A stretch of DNA of 64,000 nucleotides from Copromyces sp. CBS 386.78. Its lineage: Eukaryota; Ascomycota; Sordariomycetes; Sordariales; Sordariaceae. The DNA lies in the NCBI GenBank assembly GCA_030685235.1, contig MU839079.1, forward strand, positions 1 through 64,000, written 5' to 3'. The position numbers were made by a program, and so were the translations under genes. This document shows positions 48,901 through 59,489 of the stretch, one piece after another. A model generated the notes under the pieces. It saw nothing but the letters and a program-made list of their open reading frames with translations. It did not search any database and was not told where the DNA came from. Position 1 is the first letter of the stretch. Each line of letters opens with the position of its first letter.

Positions 48901-49445
48901 AGGTGGGGTGTCTGATGCTTTTTGTTACGCATTATCAGGATTTGGCCAAGGTGGCTGATGGGATAGTACTAGAAGAGGGTGGGGGTGAAGGGGAGGAAAA
49001 AAAGAGAAAGAAGGCGGTCGAGTGTGTGCATATGCGGTTTGCTAGCAATAAGGCCTCCAACTTGAAGTTGTTGACGTCGATGGATGACGATGTCATGGAA
49101 ATGGAAATCGATGGAGGTGCGGCGGCGCACCAAGGGGATGGGGATGGGCCGGCAGATGAAGATGAAGATGAAGACGAAGAAATCACCTTTTTGTATGACC
49201 TCGCTCCCGGCGTGGCGCATCGGTCGTATGGACTCAATGTTGCCAGGCTGGCGAGGATTCCGAAAAAGGTGTTGGAGGTTGCTGCGAAAAAGTCGAGGGA
49301 GTTGGAGGAAGAAGTGAGGGCGAGGAGGGCGAGGGGGGCGGTGGGGTTGTTGGTGGATGTACTGGGAGGTGGTGGAGGGGGAGAGAATGAGGAGGGACTG
49401 GGGGAGAAGTTGGAGCAGTTGTTGGGGGTTGTTGAGCAGTTGTGA
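45951..49445 (+). CDS. msh3: DNA mismatch repair protein MSH3
   Basis: MutS homologue that pairs with MSH2 (MutS-beta) in the nucleus to bind insertion/deletion loops and start mismatch repair. A single exon of 1164 codons. Start chosen at 45951 ([19 protein letters not shown]) because it places the PCNA-binding motif QASISSFF at residues 12-19 as in other MSH3 proteins; an in-frame ATG about 99 bases upstream would only add a His-rich leader. A Ser/Asp-rich disordered N-terminus is followed by the mismatch-binding domain ([33 protein letters not shown]), connector, lever and clamp, then the ATPase: Walker [15 protein letters not shown] near residue 880, FMVEVSETA, Walker B and signature [16 protein letters not shown], and [11 protein letters not shown]. 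An acidic insert with DEDEDEDEE sits before the conserved [15 protein letters not shown]. Complete and apparently functional. Confidence 0.97.
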   Translation: MAGPSRPPDKKQASISSFFTPRNTSPLVNLSQNATKKVPPADESNPSKQTSSRKRQNNDSEDDDAPRDAKRRKSNGPSSATTDTEDAVASLNLSSSRTERYSLNSSRPSQKDEEENKEDAAERKKKEELHRKFVKKLGHPDSMFNYRRRDTESAAAVEGEGGDEGEDDAEEELAAPKTKKKGAKTGKLTPMEMQFLEIKRKHMDTLLIVEVGYKFRFFGEDARIAARELSIVCIPGKFRYDEHPSEAHLDRFASASIPVHRLPVHAKRLVAAGHKVGVVRQIETAALKKAGDNRNAPFVRKLTNVYTKGTYIDETGELDQPGETTGASSGGYLLCLTETPAKGMGTDEKVNVGIIAVQPATGDIIYDEFQDGFMRREIETRLLHISPCEFLIVGHLSKATDKLIQHLSGSSTNVFGDKSRVERVPKSKTMAAEAYSHVTDFYAGKAKDSDERSAALLDKVLKLPEAVMICLSAMITHLTEYGLQHIFDLTKYFQSFSTRQHMLINGTTLESLEVYRNATDHTEKGSLLWALDKTHTRFGQRLLRKWIGRPLLDQQRLEERVSAVEELLNNRSTAKVDKLVGMLKSIKADLERSLIRIYYGKCTGPELLSTLQTLQKISLEYARVKSPSDTGFSSPLLTSAIMTLPSISPIVAAHLSKINAEAARKDDKYAFFLEQHETEAISEHKLGIAAVEQDLDEHRSEAAKELGKKVPVSYVTVAGIEYLIEVANTDLKRVPASWAKISGTKKVSRFHTPTVLRLIAERDQHKESLASACYQAFADLLAQIAGEYQPLRDAVSSLATLDCLLSLSTIAALPGYTKPTFLPSSRPSFLSITEGRHPIAEHLLPNGYIPFTMSLGASPSPSNNNNSSVPAGPLAQLITGPNMGGKSSYTRAVALLVLLSQIGSFVPATSMTLTLSDAIFTRMGARDNLFKGESTFMVEVSETASILRQATRKSLVVLDELGRGTSTHDGRAIAGAVLEYVVREVGCLMLFVTHYQDLAKVADGIVLEEGGGEGEEKKRKKAVECVHMRFASNKASNLKLLTSMDDDVMEMEIDGGAAAHQGDGDGPADEDEDEDEEITFLYDLAPGVAHRSYGLNVARLARIPKKVLEVAAKKSRELEEEVRARRARGAVGLLVDVLGGGGGGENEEGLGEKLEQLLGVVEQL

Positions 49446-49889
49446 GGGAGTTGAAGTTGGAGGTTGTGGGCTTTGTTTGGGTCGGATACGTACGTGTAGG
49501 TGTGGACTTGTAGAATAGGTTATGACATGAAAAGTCCAATGATGGATGGCTAGGTAGGTGGACATGTATAAACCATCATGATGTATAATAGAATAATAAT
49601 ATTGTGTGCGTGAAAGGAAATGAACCACGGCGACTTAGTAAGGTACTAACTAATCTCCCCAAGACACCTTTTTACTACTCACCCACCGATGAGACAATAC
49701 GTAAGGTAATCAATGACTAATAGATATTGAATACTCAACCGGCACCTAGACATCCAGCATCCCGCCAGAGGGAAGGAAGCATCGATCGCTACCGTACCAT
49801 ACGCGTATCATGAATGGGTATGTAGGTAGTCTAAACCTTCCCCCCTCACCCCCGCCGTCATCTCAACAACCTAACAAACCCCCTGAAAG
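49446..49889. other. msh3 3' flank
   Basis: Short repeats GGATGGATGG and TAGGTAGG; no gene seen. Confidence 0.5.
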
Positions 49890-50112
49890 CTTCGTGGTGA
49901 ACTCAATTTGGCTCCTCCATGGTGTGTGTAGTGGTAGCACACACATCCTGTGACGTTTTCTTTGCTCCTAACTAAGCCCAGGCTGCCCAGGTAAGGCCGG
50001 ATAAGGTATACAGCCGGAGGGAGGGAAGGGCTTAGGTTTGATCGACCCAGAGAGGTGGCTGTTGAGTTTCTCAGCGCAATTTTTTTTTTTTTTTTTCTGT
50101 TGTTGTCTTTGT

Positions 50113-50115
<3 letters not shown>
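49890..50115 (+). pseudogene. tRNA-like locus disrupted by micro-duplications
   Basis: A clear relative of the unit at 54024-54178: both share GTAGTGGTAGCAC, ATCCTGTGACGTT, GTAAGGCCGGATA, GGGAAGGGCT and CTCAGCGCA or CAGCGCA just before a T run. Against that copy it carries about nine insertions, nearly all repeats of neighbouring bases: TCC, GTGT, ACAC, a TTTTC-type 5 bp, CTAA, a 9-bp repeat of GCCCAGG, a 5 bp near GGATAAGGTATA, GGGA and TGAT. Box A is split by GTGT, and box B has become GGTTTGATCGACCC. A flanking pair GAACTCAA / TTGAGTTTC remains. It is followed by a very long T tract. Probably no longer a Pol III gene. Confidence 0.65.
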
Positions 50116-50200
<85 letters not shown>

Positions 50201-50242
50201 CCTTTGTTGTTTTTCTCCTTTTTTGTGTGTTTTTTTTTTTTC
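50080..50242. repeat. Poly-T tract with short interruptions
   Basis: T runs of about 15, 41, 38 and 12 are separated by short words such as CTGTTGTTGTCTTTG and CC. They sit directly downstream of the tRNA-like locus, where a Pol III terminator would be. Length may be unreliable. Confidence 0.9.
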
Positions 50243-51731
50243 CTGTCGAGCTTTTATAACGGGGAGGAAGGACTCTTAGAGGTAATGTACAAACTTCTAC
50301 AGGTATGCTTTGTATGTTCGTTTATGGACATTCGTCGGAACAGTTACAACGGACTGAATGAAAGATGGGAGAGGAAGAAGAATAAATTGGTGAAATGAAG
50401 GAATGTGTACTCACTTATCTAGGTAGGTTATTTCGTGAGGTGTTTGGTGACGGGATTCGGTGCAGTGGTGAGAAAGAGGTCTCGAGCTTACCTTCTTTCT
50501 TCCAACTTGGAAAATCGAAAAGATGGATGTGGTGTGGTTTATTCCGTGTTGTCACTCAGTCGTCACCGCCAAGGTATGCAAACTTTTGGCCTCGCTCTTT
50601 ATTCTTTTATATCCTCACTTCGATTAATAAATTTGGCCTCCACTGTGAGGGTCTTCATTACGGTTGCTCTGGCTTTTATATTCTCCTCGTTCTTTTTTTT
50701 TTTTTCTTTTTTTTTTTTTCTTTTCTCCCCCCTCACGCCCCTTCTCACGCCATAACGAGATCAACAAGTTCAACATGCTTTCGTTGGCAGCTACTGCTCA
50801 GGAGGAGTCGGAATTTTGAGTGGAGGCAGATTTGATCTAGCAGCGCCGGGAAACCTCAACTAGACGTACGTACATAGCTCCTCTTCCCCCAGCGCCAGCG
50901 GGCCCAGCCCATGTTTGACCTTTTTCCTTTTTCTTCTTCATTATCTCTAAAACTTAATACTAGCTAAGCCGCATGCCTTTCGTGGTGTCTTCACGTCCAT
51001 TGTCCTTCCTTGTTCACTCCCCTGGTCCCCTTGTCGAGGTTCCCGTTTCCCGGTCGAGTTGATGTTCACCAAGCGTCCTGACGACAACAATGACTGGTCC
51101 AGCGTATGACATCCATTCCCATCATCGCCCCAGCACTACCTGAACCCCCCTTCCGCCACGGAGCCCTGACACGTGCGATCTATTTGGTCATCGGTAATCT
51201 ATTCCTGACCCATGACCTAGTTACGATATTTGTTCGTTCGCTCATTCTCGGATTGTTACGTTGAAACTGCCGACAGTCTCTTTGCGTCTTCACTTTCCAG
51301 ATCGCGTTTGCTGCGCGTTGAGTACTATTCGGAGGAGGTCCGTCATTGAACGGTACGTTCCAGTCTATAAACTTTGCTTATATTATAGCTCTAGGAGCTC
51401 ATTGTACGAGCTGCAATTCGCGAATTAGAAATTTAGAATGCTAACTCCCGTTCACTAGTTTCAGACTTCCAGTCCCTACCTCAGCAGTATCACCAATCTT
51501 CCAACATGACACCTCCGAAGACGTCCCCCAGTCTGAGCTTTGCAGCCGACCTTTATGATCATGCAGAGAGCGACGAGACGATGAGGAGAATACCTATCTA
51601 TGAAAAGGCAAAAAGAAGGAAGCCATCCATGCACGCACGCAACGAAGCTGAGGAAAAGAGCAGAGGAGAGAGAATCTCGCAAAGTCAGAAAGAAGAAGTG
51701 AGAAAAAAGTAGCAAAAAAGAAAGCTGAAAA
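50243..51731. other. Intergenic, no supported gene
   Basis: A 146-codon plus frame (50395-50835) runs through another T-rich stretch (50690-50722) and has no family features. A 68-codon frame at 51506-51712 (MTPPKTSPSLSFAAD...) is charged and low-complexity and cannot be told from chance. Confidence 0.4.
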
Positions 51732-51846
51732 TAGCCCTGCCCGGATTCGAACCGGGGCCCTACCCTTTCAGTCTTACTGCCATCCCATACCGGGGGTTAG
51801 GCTCCGCGTAATCGAGCGTGTGCAAATACCACTACACCACAGGGCC
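51732..51846 (-). tRNA. tRNA-like Pol III gene, 115 nt, best-formed of the group
   Basis: On the minus strand the acceptor stem GGCCCTG / CAGGGCT with discriminator A is complete, extending to 11 bp with AAAT/ATTT outside. The T arm CCCGG-TTCGAAT-CCGGG is perfect. Box A is TGGTGTAGTGG, and a T6 stop lies just downstream. The D stem GTGT pairs with GCAC or ACAC. A plausible anticodon arm GCTCG-ATTACGC-GGAGC (4 of 5 pairs) would give TAC (Val), but then about 40 extra nt lie between it and the T arm. A canonical intron after position 37 does not fold well either. I call it a probable tRNA gene with unassigned anticodon and a large insertion. Confidence 0.6.
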
Positions 51847-51849
51847 ATT

Positions 51850-52714
51850 TGACTCTCAGCTGGATTGTTGGAAACTGATGAGTGGGAGGGGACTTATAAA
51901 CCTGGGTAGACGTTCTGCAGGTGGTGCGCAGGTGTGCTGCATGAGGAAGGTGCGTATGCAGGGGCGTCTTGTTCTTGAGGAAGGCACGAAGTTGGAAGGT
52001 GCGTGTTGACCGGCCTTCTGCCCGCCGTCTCGCCAAGGCTATTTCGACCACTGGAATGGAAACTTGAGCCCGCGGTTGGTGAGTTCTTGCCTCAACTCAA
52101 AATGTATCCATTCCACTTGAGCATTGTGGCAGTCGTAATGAACCGACCGGATTTCTGAATCCTGTGGAGCATTCCCATTCCCCAATTCATCTTCCTAACA
52201 AGCATCAATCTATCAATCATTCCCATACTTCGCCTTCACTTATCTAAGCATTACGTCCCTCCCACTCCATTCCATGAGCGAAGCTATTCTATGTCTCCTC
52301 CATTCAGTATTTCTACAATGCCGTTCATACATCTACCGGTTGTTTGTTCTCCTGCTCGGGATCTCTACATCCGACATCGTTCGCTGAACCGTGAATGCAT
52401 CCTCTTGTCTATCTTGTCTTCAACTCGCAAAACACCCCGGCGGCCCAGTTGCTCGTGTTCCTTCCAGAGTGGCTTTATCACCCGGCCGGCCCAATGCTCG
52501 TCCAATTCGTCTCGGTATCCCGCCCGCCAGGGAACGGGCTATTAGTCCCATCTTCGAATTTCTTTTCGGTCGCGCGCAACACTTTGCCCCTCCTGAAACT
52601 ACCCCTCGCTTGTTTTTCCCGCTGCGTTTCGTTCGGTCCATTCTGCGCGCTCCCCCCAACTGGATCGCTTTTCTAGGTGGTCACTATTGATGAGTGTGTC
52701 GATCTTCCTTCAAG
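51850..52714. other. Upstream region of truncated RNase H-like gene
   Basis: Short overlapping frames (for example 52391-52690) lack supporting features. A GTAAGC donor at 52715 with a CACTAACG branch site and an acceptor before 52815 suggests a 100-nt intron in the 5' leader of the gene that follows. Confidence 0.4.
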
Positions 52715-52814
52715 GTAAGCTCAACTCGAGCGTGGACTGCCATCCCTTTTCAGACTTTGCCATCCGTCTTTAATTTCATTCACTAACGATGAGCACGGTT
52801 GTATCACATACAAG

Positions 52815-53264
52815 ATGCCAGAGTCACTCCCCAAGAGGCTATCGAGTTCAAGTCCTCCGGCCAAAGCACGCGTCGATAGGCGGTTGAAAGTTGAGGTGGA
52901 GAGCTTTGGAACTGTCGAATATGCCTTTGAGCCTACGCCGAATGCCTCAAACGATTCGGAACTGTCCGAACCCAACGATCAGGAGCATGCGCCGCTCCCA
53001 GAGACGGCACCCAGGCCGCAAAAAGATGGGTCTCCCGAGCCCAGCGGCGACACACGAATTCCCCTGTGGCAGAACGAAAACCCCGACTTCGCCGGCGAGA
53101 TCGTGTACCCGAGAAAATGGGCTGGGGTAGCCACTCGGCTTGCCAGAGATGCACAAGGAGCCAAGTTGATGGTAGAGGGCAAGCCACAGTTCAACCTGTT
53201 TGTTGATGGTTCATACGAAGAAAATTACGACACCAGAAAAGAGTCAAATCGGGGGTCTGGCTGA
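52815..53264 (+). pseudogene. Truncated paralogue of the RNase H-fold gene
   Basis: 149 codons from an ATG that follows a probable intron (52715-52814). It aligns with the first half of the gene at 25337-26908: SGDTRIPLW, YPRKWAGVATRLARDAQ against YPRKANGEAQRLARIAQ, and QFNLFVDGSYEE against HFNLFVDGSHKK. It then diverges and stops at NRGSG. The rest of the RNase H fold (helices and remaining acidic residues) is missing and I do not find it in the next 700 bp in any frame. It could be expressed as a short protein, but no RNase H activity is possible. It lies between tRNA-like units, as its relative does. Confidence 0.7.
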
Positions 53265-54023
53265 CAAGGCAAGTCGAAGGAAAAGACAAGTGGTTACTTG
53301 CATATTGCATAAGGTACCACCGTCTTTTCTTTGCATTGAGTAAGGTAGGTAGAGAGGTATGTATGCGTTGAGATGCTGGGTGAAGGTGGAATGTATGTAC
53401 AATGCAAGTCAACAATGTAAGTCAACAAGGCAAGGCAAGGCAGGTTTCGGGTTCTTCTAACAGCTCAAGGCATGATAAGCCCACCTAGGTTTCATTGACT
53501 TGGCTTGTGTGCTATGCTGGATTGCTGGGATGTAGTCCATCTCTTCCTTTTTTCAGCAAGGCTAGCTAGCCGCTGCTTTGGTTCATAGGTAACTGAAGCA
53601 TTGGATGTGAATAGCTTCAAGGTTTGCAGCTGGGTGCTCGGCGTGCGGGCTCAGAAATTGCCAACTGTGCACGGAGACGGTGTTCAGTGGACTAGTAAAC
53701 GAAAAAACCTAGAAAGATCGCAGGAGGCGAAGGAAGACGTGGGGGAATGGAAAGGGGGGGATCTTCACAGAGGGTGCGTGTATATAGGTAGATGACCAGA
53801 GAGGGGTCCCCTCAACAGTCAGTGACAGCGAGAGTGGAAACAAATGATGGAATCGGCAAAGTGGTTTCGATGGGTGTTGAGTGTAAACCTGTGACGGGAT
53901 GACTAGAAGGAAGGGAGCTGCCTGCCGGTACTCGGCCGGCCAGCAGCATTCCAGTAAAGGAAGGCACACTGGGTTATATAAGCACCCCTTCCTTACACTG
54001 TATTCACCAACAAGACCCACGCA
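53265..54023. other. Intergenic, no gene seen
   Basis: GGTAGGTAGAG and CAAGGCAAGGCAAGG simple repeats occur at 53340-53445. The remaining frames are short and unsupported. Confidence 0.5.
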
Positions 54024-54178
54024 GCTGGTAAATCCAAGGGCTCCATGGTGTAGTGGTAGCACATCCTGTGACGTTTGCTCCTAAGCCCAGGTAAGGCCGG
54101 ATATACAGCGGGAGGGAAGGGCTCAGGTTCGACCCCGAGAGGCGGCACTTGGGTTTACCAGCGCATTATTTTTTTTTC
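54024..54178 (+). ncRNA. tRNA-like Pol III unit inside a 15-bp flanking stem
   Basis: Box A TGGTGTAGTGG (54046-54056) and box B GGTTCGACCCC (54126-54136) are both good matches, and a T9-T10 stop sits at 54169-54178. GCTGGTAAATCCAAG (54024-54038) pairs with CTTGGGTTTACCAGC (54148-54162) with a single mismatch, so the transcript is a closed hairpin. The normal 7-bp acceptor (GGCTCCA) has no partner at the 3' side, and the T stem CTCAGG/CCGAG has one extra A. This looks like a tRNA-derived RNA rather than a working tRNA. Its disrupted relative lies 4.1 kb upstream. Confidence 0.55.
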
Positions 54179-55726
54179 TCTCTCTTTTTTGTCTTTTTTC
54201 TCTCTTTTTGCTTTTGGCTACCTAGGTGTCTACTACCATTAAGAGCACTTTCGCGTTCTTCCTGAACCTATTCTATTGTTCTACTTGGATTTTCATATAT
54301 ATTGTTGCGAGATCTAGTCCGACTTGCGGTGCGCTTCGTGATCCCCCTCGTTGTGTTAACCATACGTGATGGAGACGGTGCTTGAAGACTGGCAAATTTA
54401 TATGATGCTTGGTGATTTGGTGGTGAGAGGTCTCGACCGTACGTAAGGTACCTTCCAACTAGAAGAAGAGCTGGTGGTTACTATCGTTACCCCCACGGAT
54501 GTAGATTTATTACCGCGCTCCTTTCTTATTCGTGTTTTTACCTCCCGCCGTTAACGACGTAGCTTGGCTATAGTACCTGGAGTGTTCTGCGCCATCATCT
54601 TTATTTCTTCTTTTTTTGCGCAATCAGTACTTACGCTCGCTTCCTGTCTTGCCTCTTCCTTCTTCTTTCCCGATCCTTTTTTCCTCTCTTCTCCGTCGCG
54701 CCTCGCCTCCTTCACCCAGTGATCTACCAACTTGCGCGTTCTCCAATCTTTGCCCTTCTTCAACGCTTCGAATGTTTTCCCTGCCCGTTAACAAGTTCAG
54801 AACCCCGCGAACTCAGTAATCAGAGGTCCGCTGCTCAACGGTATTTGCAAATCTTTGCCCCTCATCGCTTTTAGCATGGTGAATGAGGATATGGCCAAGG
54901 TTTTGAAGGGTACTGGGTCATCAAAGCATCAGTGAAGGGTCTGGCGGGTACGCTTTTACGGGGGTTTGTCGCTTTTCTCGCATGATTTGAGCTTACTTGT
55001 CTTTGATCAGTGGCTGCTGCTTTGACGTTGAGCGTATACCAAGGGACACTGTCTGTTTATACCACATATACATTATCGTGCTCGTCTGTATGTATTGTCC
55101 CTTATAAATCACACAAAGCCATAAGACCACCCGGCATGCTCTTGTTTGGAACCACAATCATCCAACTCTATTAACGAGCTACAGACTGCGGTCCCGCGCA
55201 CCCCAGGTGCAGTAACTATAAATCCCTAAACAAATGATGATGCCCATTTACAAGGATCATGTCTGGTCACAACCATAATCATACATCTCATCAGTTTCAG
55301 GCCTATCCACTTGACTTGAGTATCACCGAGGAGCTCTCCGTCTCGTAACGTCTATCCTCAGTCTTTTCTTCCCACTCAGATGCGCCATAAAGTCCCGATC
55401 ATCATGAGAATAGAGATGGGTAAAACAAATCATCCGCCCCGCCATGCAGTATAAGGTAAAGATGACAGTAACTCCCAACCAAGTATAAGAACAAAAAGTG
55501 TGTTTCCCTTGGGATCCCGAAACAAATGCAAATACGATATCAAACACCAGTAGAGTTAGTTAAGAACTTTTTTCTGTCGCACGCGCAAACACAAAAACAT
55601 GAAACACAGCCATCTCAAAACGTCCAAGTCACTCCTCCAACGCGGGTATTTTTTGGTTTCTCATAACGGCAAACATCACGGTTTCATGGCGTCCCTGAGA
55701 CTAGAACTAGCTCTCCGGCCTAATCC
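54179..55726. other. Intergenic, no supported gene
   Basis: T/C-rich stretches occur at 54170-54210 and 54600-54700. Small frames (54551-54763, 55323-55547) have no features. 55560-55726 is 3' flank of the zinc-finger gene. Confidence 0.45.
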
Positions 55727-57653
55727 TCAAACATCAAAGTCGGAGGCTGTGCGATCGAGAGCTGGATCAGCTGGGTACGGGCTGGCATACGAGCTTGAGT
55801 AAGGCATAGCAGCCGACATGCTCCTGACCATTTGGTTGATTGGCTGGAAAGCCGAAGTGTTGGGAGCTCTGGGGGACTCGCTCCCATAGCCATTGTAGCT
55901 GAACGATTGCATATAGGAAGGTCTGCCTGAAATGCTCAGTGGATTAAGTCCGCTGTAACTAGGGTGTTGCTGCGAAGAGAAAAATCCATTGCTGGAGAGA
56001 CCGCTGGAGAGACCGCTGTTGGACAGACCGTTGCTGGGGAGGCCGTTGCTGGGGAGGCCGTTGCTGGGGAGGCCGGAATAGGAGTTCGCCATGTTGTCCC
56101 TCTGAGAGAAGTACGACAGCTGTGAGCCGTTCAGGTTCTTGGGCCCCGAAGATCCAAGCTGGCCGTTGGATGACAGAGGTCCGTTCGGAGGAAGCGCCTT
56201 TAGTGCTGGGCGGTGGCGAAGCTCAAAGCTGAAAACATGTCGGTTAGCAAAAGCACTCAATCAAATACTCGCGACGACTTACAAGGACCCCATGGGGCTG
56301 CCACTGTGGTCTAGAGCAATCAAGAGTTAGCTTGACGGTCCATAAGATTAGAATGGACCTCAAGTTGACTCACGAGGACTGCGTTGCGGGGGATCATGGA
56401 AGACATCATAGCTTTCCATACCTCCGTGGCTGTGGCCGGAGACTTGGCTAATGCCCTCATCTTGGCTAATGGACAAGGTCTCCTCGCGGGTGGACTTGGT
56501 CTTCGCGACTGTCTTGTTCCTGGCGGAAGAGCGAGTGGCGCGAGGCTTTGCGTTAGCCAGGGTGGAAGCGCGACGGTTGCGCTTCTTCTTGTGGTTTTCG
56601 GCCTCTTCCAGCTCACGGTCCTGTGGTGAGACACGTCAGCAAACAATAAAAGAAGACAGGATAGAGGTGCGCGACCGGAAGAGACCACGTACGGGGCTGC
56701 CCTCGTAGATCGAGGGGCTGGCGTAAACGTCGCGCTCACGCTGCAAAGTCCAATCTTCGTTGTAGATGACCTCCTTCTGTTCGATGGTAGTTGAAGCCTC
56801 CTCCATCAGCTTCAAGACAGACTCGTCCTTGCGTTGGTTACGCTTGCGCTTTTGTTGCTCATTAGCCGAGTCGAAGAGACCCATGCCGGGATAGCGAATG
56901 CCCTTGAGCTTGCATGACTCGTCGTCGTCGTCGAACTCCGTAATCTCCGACGTGACTTCGGAGGAGGGGAGGATGCTGTCCGAAGTCGCAGTCTCGGAAG
57001 GCCATCTATCGTACTTGCCCGCAAACGCCTGCATGTTGTCGGGTGTGTCCGGTGCAGAGAAGTCAGAGCGTGAACGCTTCATATCGGGAGTTTGAAAACC
57101 GGGAGGGTCCAAGTATGCGTGACCGTGGCGCAAGTTGTGAAATTGGAGGGACGCGTTGTTCGGGTCGGTGATCCAGTGGGTCAACACGGGAGTGTGTTCC
57201 AGTTGCTCGGGAGCCGGCTCGTTTTTGACCAAGTCATCTCGATTCTGAAAAGCCTTGGGCCTATTCTATAGGTGGGTATTGTTCAGCGACGTCCCTCTGA
57301 GGGAGGAAACGGGCAGAGAAGCAGTGACCACTTACACCTGTGCCCGCAGGCCGACCTCGCTTTGCCGGTTTTTTGTTTTCCTTTGCTTCAAGCCGTTCAA
57401 TAAGAAGCGCCCTAATTCCACTGGCTTCCTCCCATCTGAGGTATTGCTGCATGGTCTCCCTCGACTCGTCATCCTTACCTGACCGCAATTCCGTCTTGAA
57501 GCGGTAGGACAGATGACTCTTGGACGAACAATGTGTGAGTAGGTGGGAGACATCGGAAAAGATTGGCTGCTTGGGGCAGATGGTGCACTTGAGTGGGATC
57601 GAAGTGGGGTCGTACTTCGTCTCCTCCATGTCCATTGGCGCGACGGCGGCCAT
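55727..57653 (-). CDS. Nuclear protein with C2H2-like zinc finger and AT-hook
   Basis: Five exons: 57336-57653, 56693-57265, 56374-56620, 56283-56310 and 55727-56228. Introns are about 54-72 nt with GTAAGT, GTACGT and GTGAGT donors and CTGAC/GCTAAC branch sites; the sum is 556 codons including stop, with all phases agreeing. Exon 4 is only 28 nt. Residues 20-47 form a zinc-finger-like C23-x2-C26 followed by H37, H41 and H47 (CTICPKQPIFSDVSHLLTH). KRGRPAGTG near 97-105 is an AT-hook core. A basic stretch KKKRNRR follows in exon 3. The C-terminal third is Ser/Asn/Gly/Pro-rich with tandem SNGLP repeats. This suggests a DNA-binding chromatin or transcription factor. I do not recognise a named orthologue. 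Confidence 0.8.
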
Positions 57654-59489
57654 TTTCTAGCAAGTGTAAGTCAATAACAAGACGGTATTGTTGTTGTGCA
57701 TGGTGGCAACAAGGTAGTAACTCACTGCCGGGGCTGACCGGGGAGGTCAGAGTTGAGTTGACTGCAGGATCAAGTCGAAATTGAGAACAAAGTTGTTTGA
57801 CTGCAATGACTCCGCCGGCAGTAAGGGGAAGACGGGTGTTTTGATTGACGGATGGGCAGGCAAGACTTTGAGGTATCTGTGTGCGTGTGTGTGCGAGACT
57901 GTCGGCAGCGTTGATTCAAGGAGTTCCTGACGAGTGATGCATGAGGCGAGAGCAGTGGCGTGTTGAAGGCGTCAGTCTCCGTGGGGATATAGATGAACTT
58001 TGTAGGCTGTCTGCTGGAAGTCCCAATGATGGAAGCTGGACACTCGTGTAGCCCGGGACGCAATTGTACGGTGATAGTTAGGCCGGATCCAGGAGCCTAG
58101 CAAGCACGAGTCTCCAAGAAAGTGAAGGCAGTGGTGATGGCGATGTTGGTGTTGTTGACAGGGTCCATCACATGCATCTCCACGAAGAAGGGCGGGATCA
58201 GTGAACAAAGAAGGGAAGAAGGGAGGAAGTACAGATTTCTGCGTTAATGATGGAATGGAAGATGTCAACCCAGGGTCGTCTCTGGTGACGCGATTGGACG
58301 TCAAGTTCGTGGTGGTTGGCGAGGGGAAGGAACTTCCGCGGCGAGCAGACAGACGATGTCGAGGGAAGGGTGATGGTTGGAGAGAGGAAGAACTTTGGAG
58401 GGCAGAGAATTTGCAGAAACGAGAAAAGTGCAACAGCCACTCCCACTCAGCCTGCCGAGGGCACAAGAAGAACCCTCATCAAGGGGCACGCACACACAAT
58501 GGAAAGAACGGTGGGTCACGAATCTGAGGACAGTTTGAGGAAGGCGGTTTCGTGGCTGAGTGTCAGTCAGTGGGCGAGGAAGGTGGGTGTCGTCAGACTG
58601 GGAAGGAACGAGGAGGACCCAGGATCAAGGAATGGGAGGTGTCCGGTACCGTAACGTAAGAAATCAGTATTGCTGAAGGAAGTCGCGGAAAAAGATGATT
58701 GTTGTTCGGCCCCGAAAGATGCCCAGACAGCCTGAGAAAATCGGATATCACAGTTTAGTTCGTTTTTGTTGTCGTTGAAGGCAAGTGTCGTTGATGAACC
58801 AAGGCCATTTCATGGCGGTCTGTCTGTCTTGCACCCCATCACGGTAACGTAACAAACGGCCAACTTCGACTTCCAGTCAGCAATTGTCCAATGGTAGGCG
58901 ATCAAGCCGCGAGACGGGTCGCTGCAGTGACAGGTAATTACCGTGAAATAATCACCAAGACCAGTGACATGTTGCCATATCATGGAATACGTCTAGGTAT
59001 TGGTAGAGGCCTCTATGCTGCAAAGGCCGTTAGCCATTGGGGGTCAAATAGATGTCAGAAGGCATAGATAAAGGAAAGGTAAAGACATCAACATTAAACG
59101 GAGAAGAGCATGTTGTGACAAGACCAAGACAATGTGCGAGTGGTTCAAATGAAACAAGATTGTATTAAAGGAACACTATGAAATGTCTCCGACCTAACCA
59201 TGTTGGTTGGCGTTGCAAATGCTCACCCAAGCAACAATAATGCAGTAGGAGTACTCGTCTGGACTAAGAAACGAATCACAAACCCACTGAAGGGAAGCAA
59301 CGCCGTTTCCAGCCCACACGAGCAATAATTTGATCTTCTCCCGCCTTGTATCCTGCCGACGCCCGGAGTGCGTGTCGGAAGGTTATTAGATGGCAGGAGG
59401 TAGTTGTGTTTGTATCAAGTGAATGATGATGAAGTCACCTCATCGTACCGTATTCCGACAACACCAAACCACATCTCATTCCGTTCCTC
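57654..59489. other. Intergenic between zinc-finger gene and bet2
   Basis: No recognisable gene. Minus-strand frames at 57770-58466 lie upstream of the zinc-finger gene's start and may be 5' leader. (GT)n-like words occur at 57880-57894. Confidence 0.45.

Noticed and set aside
50038..50279. Poly-Phe frames
   Set aside because: Translation of a poly-T tract.
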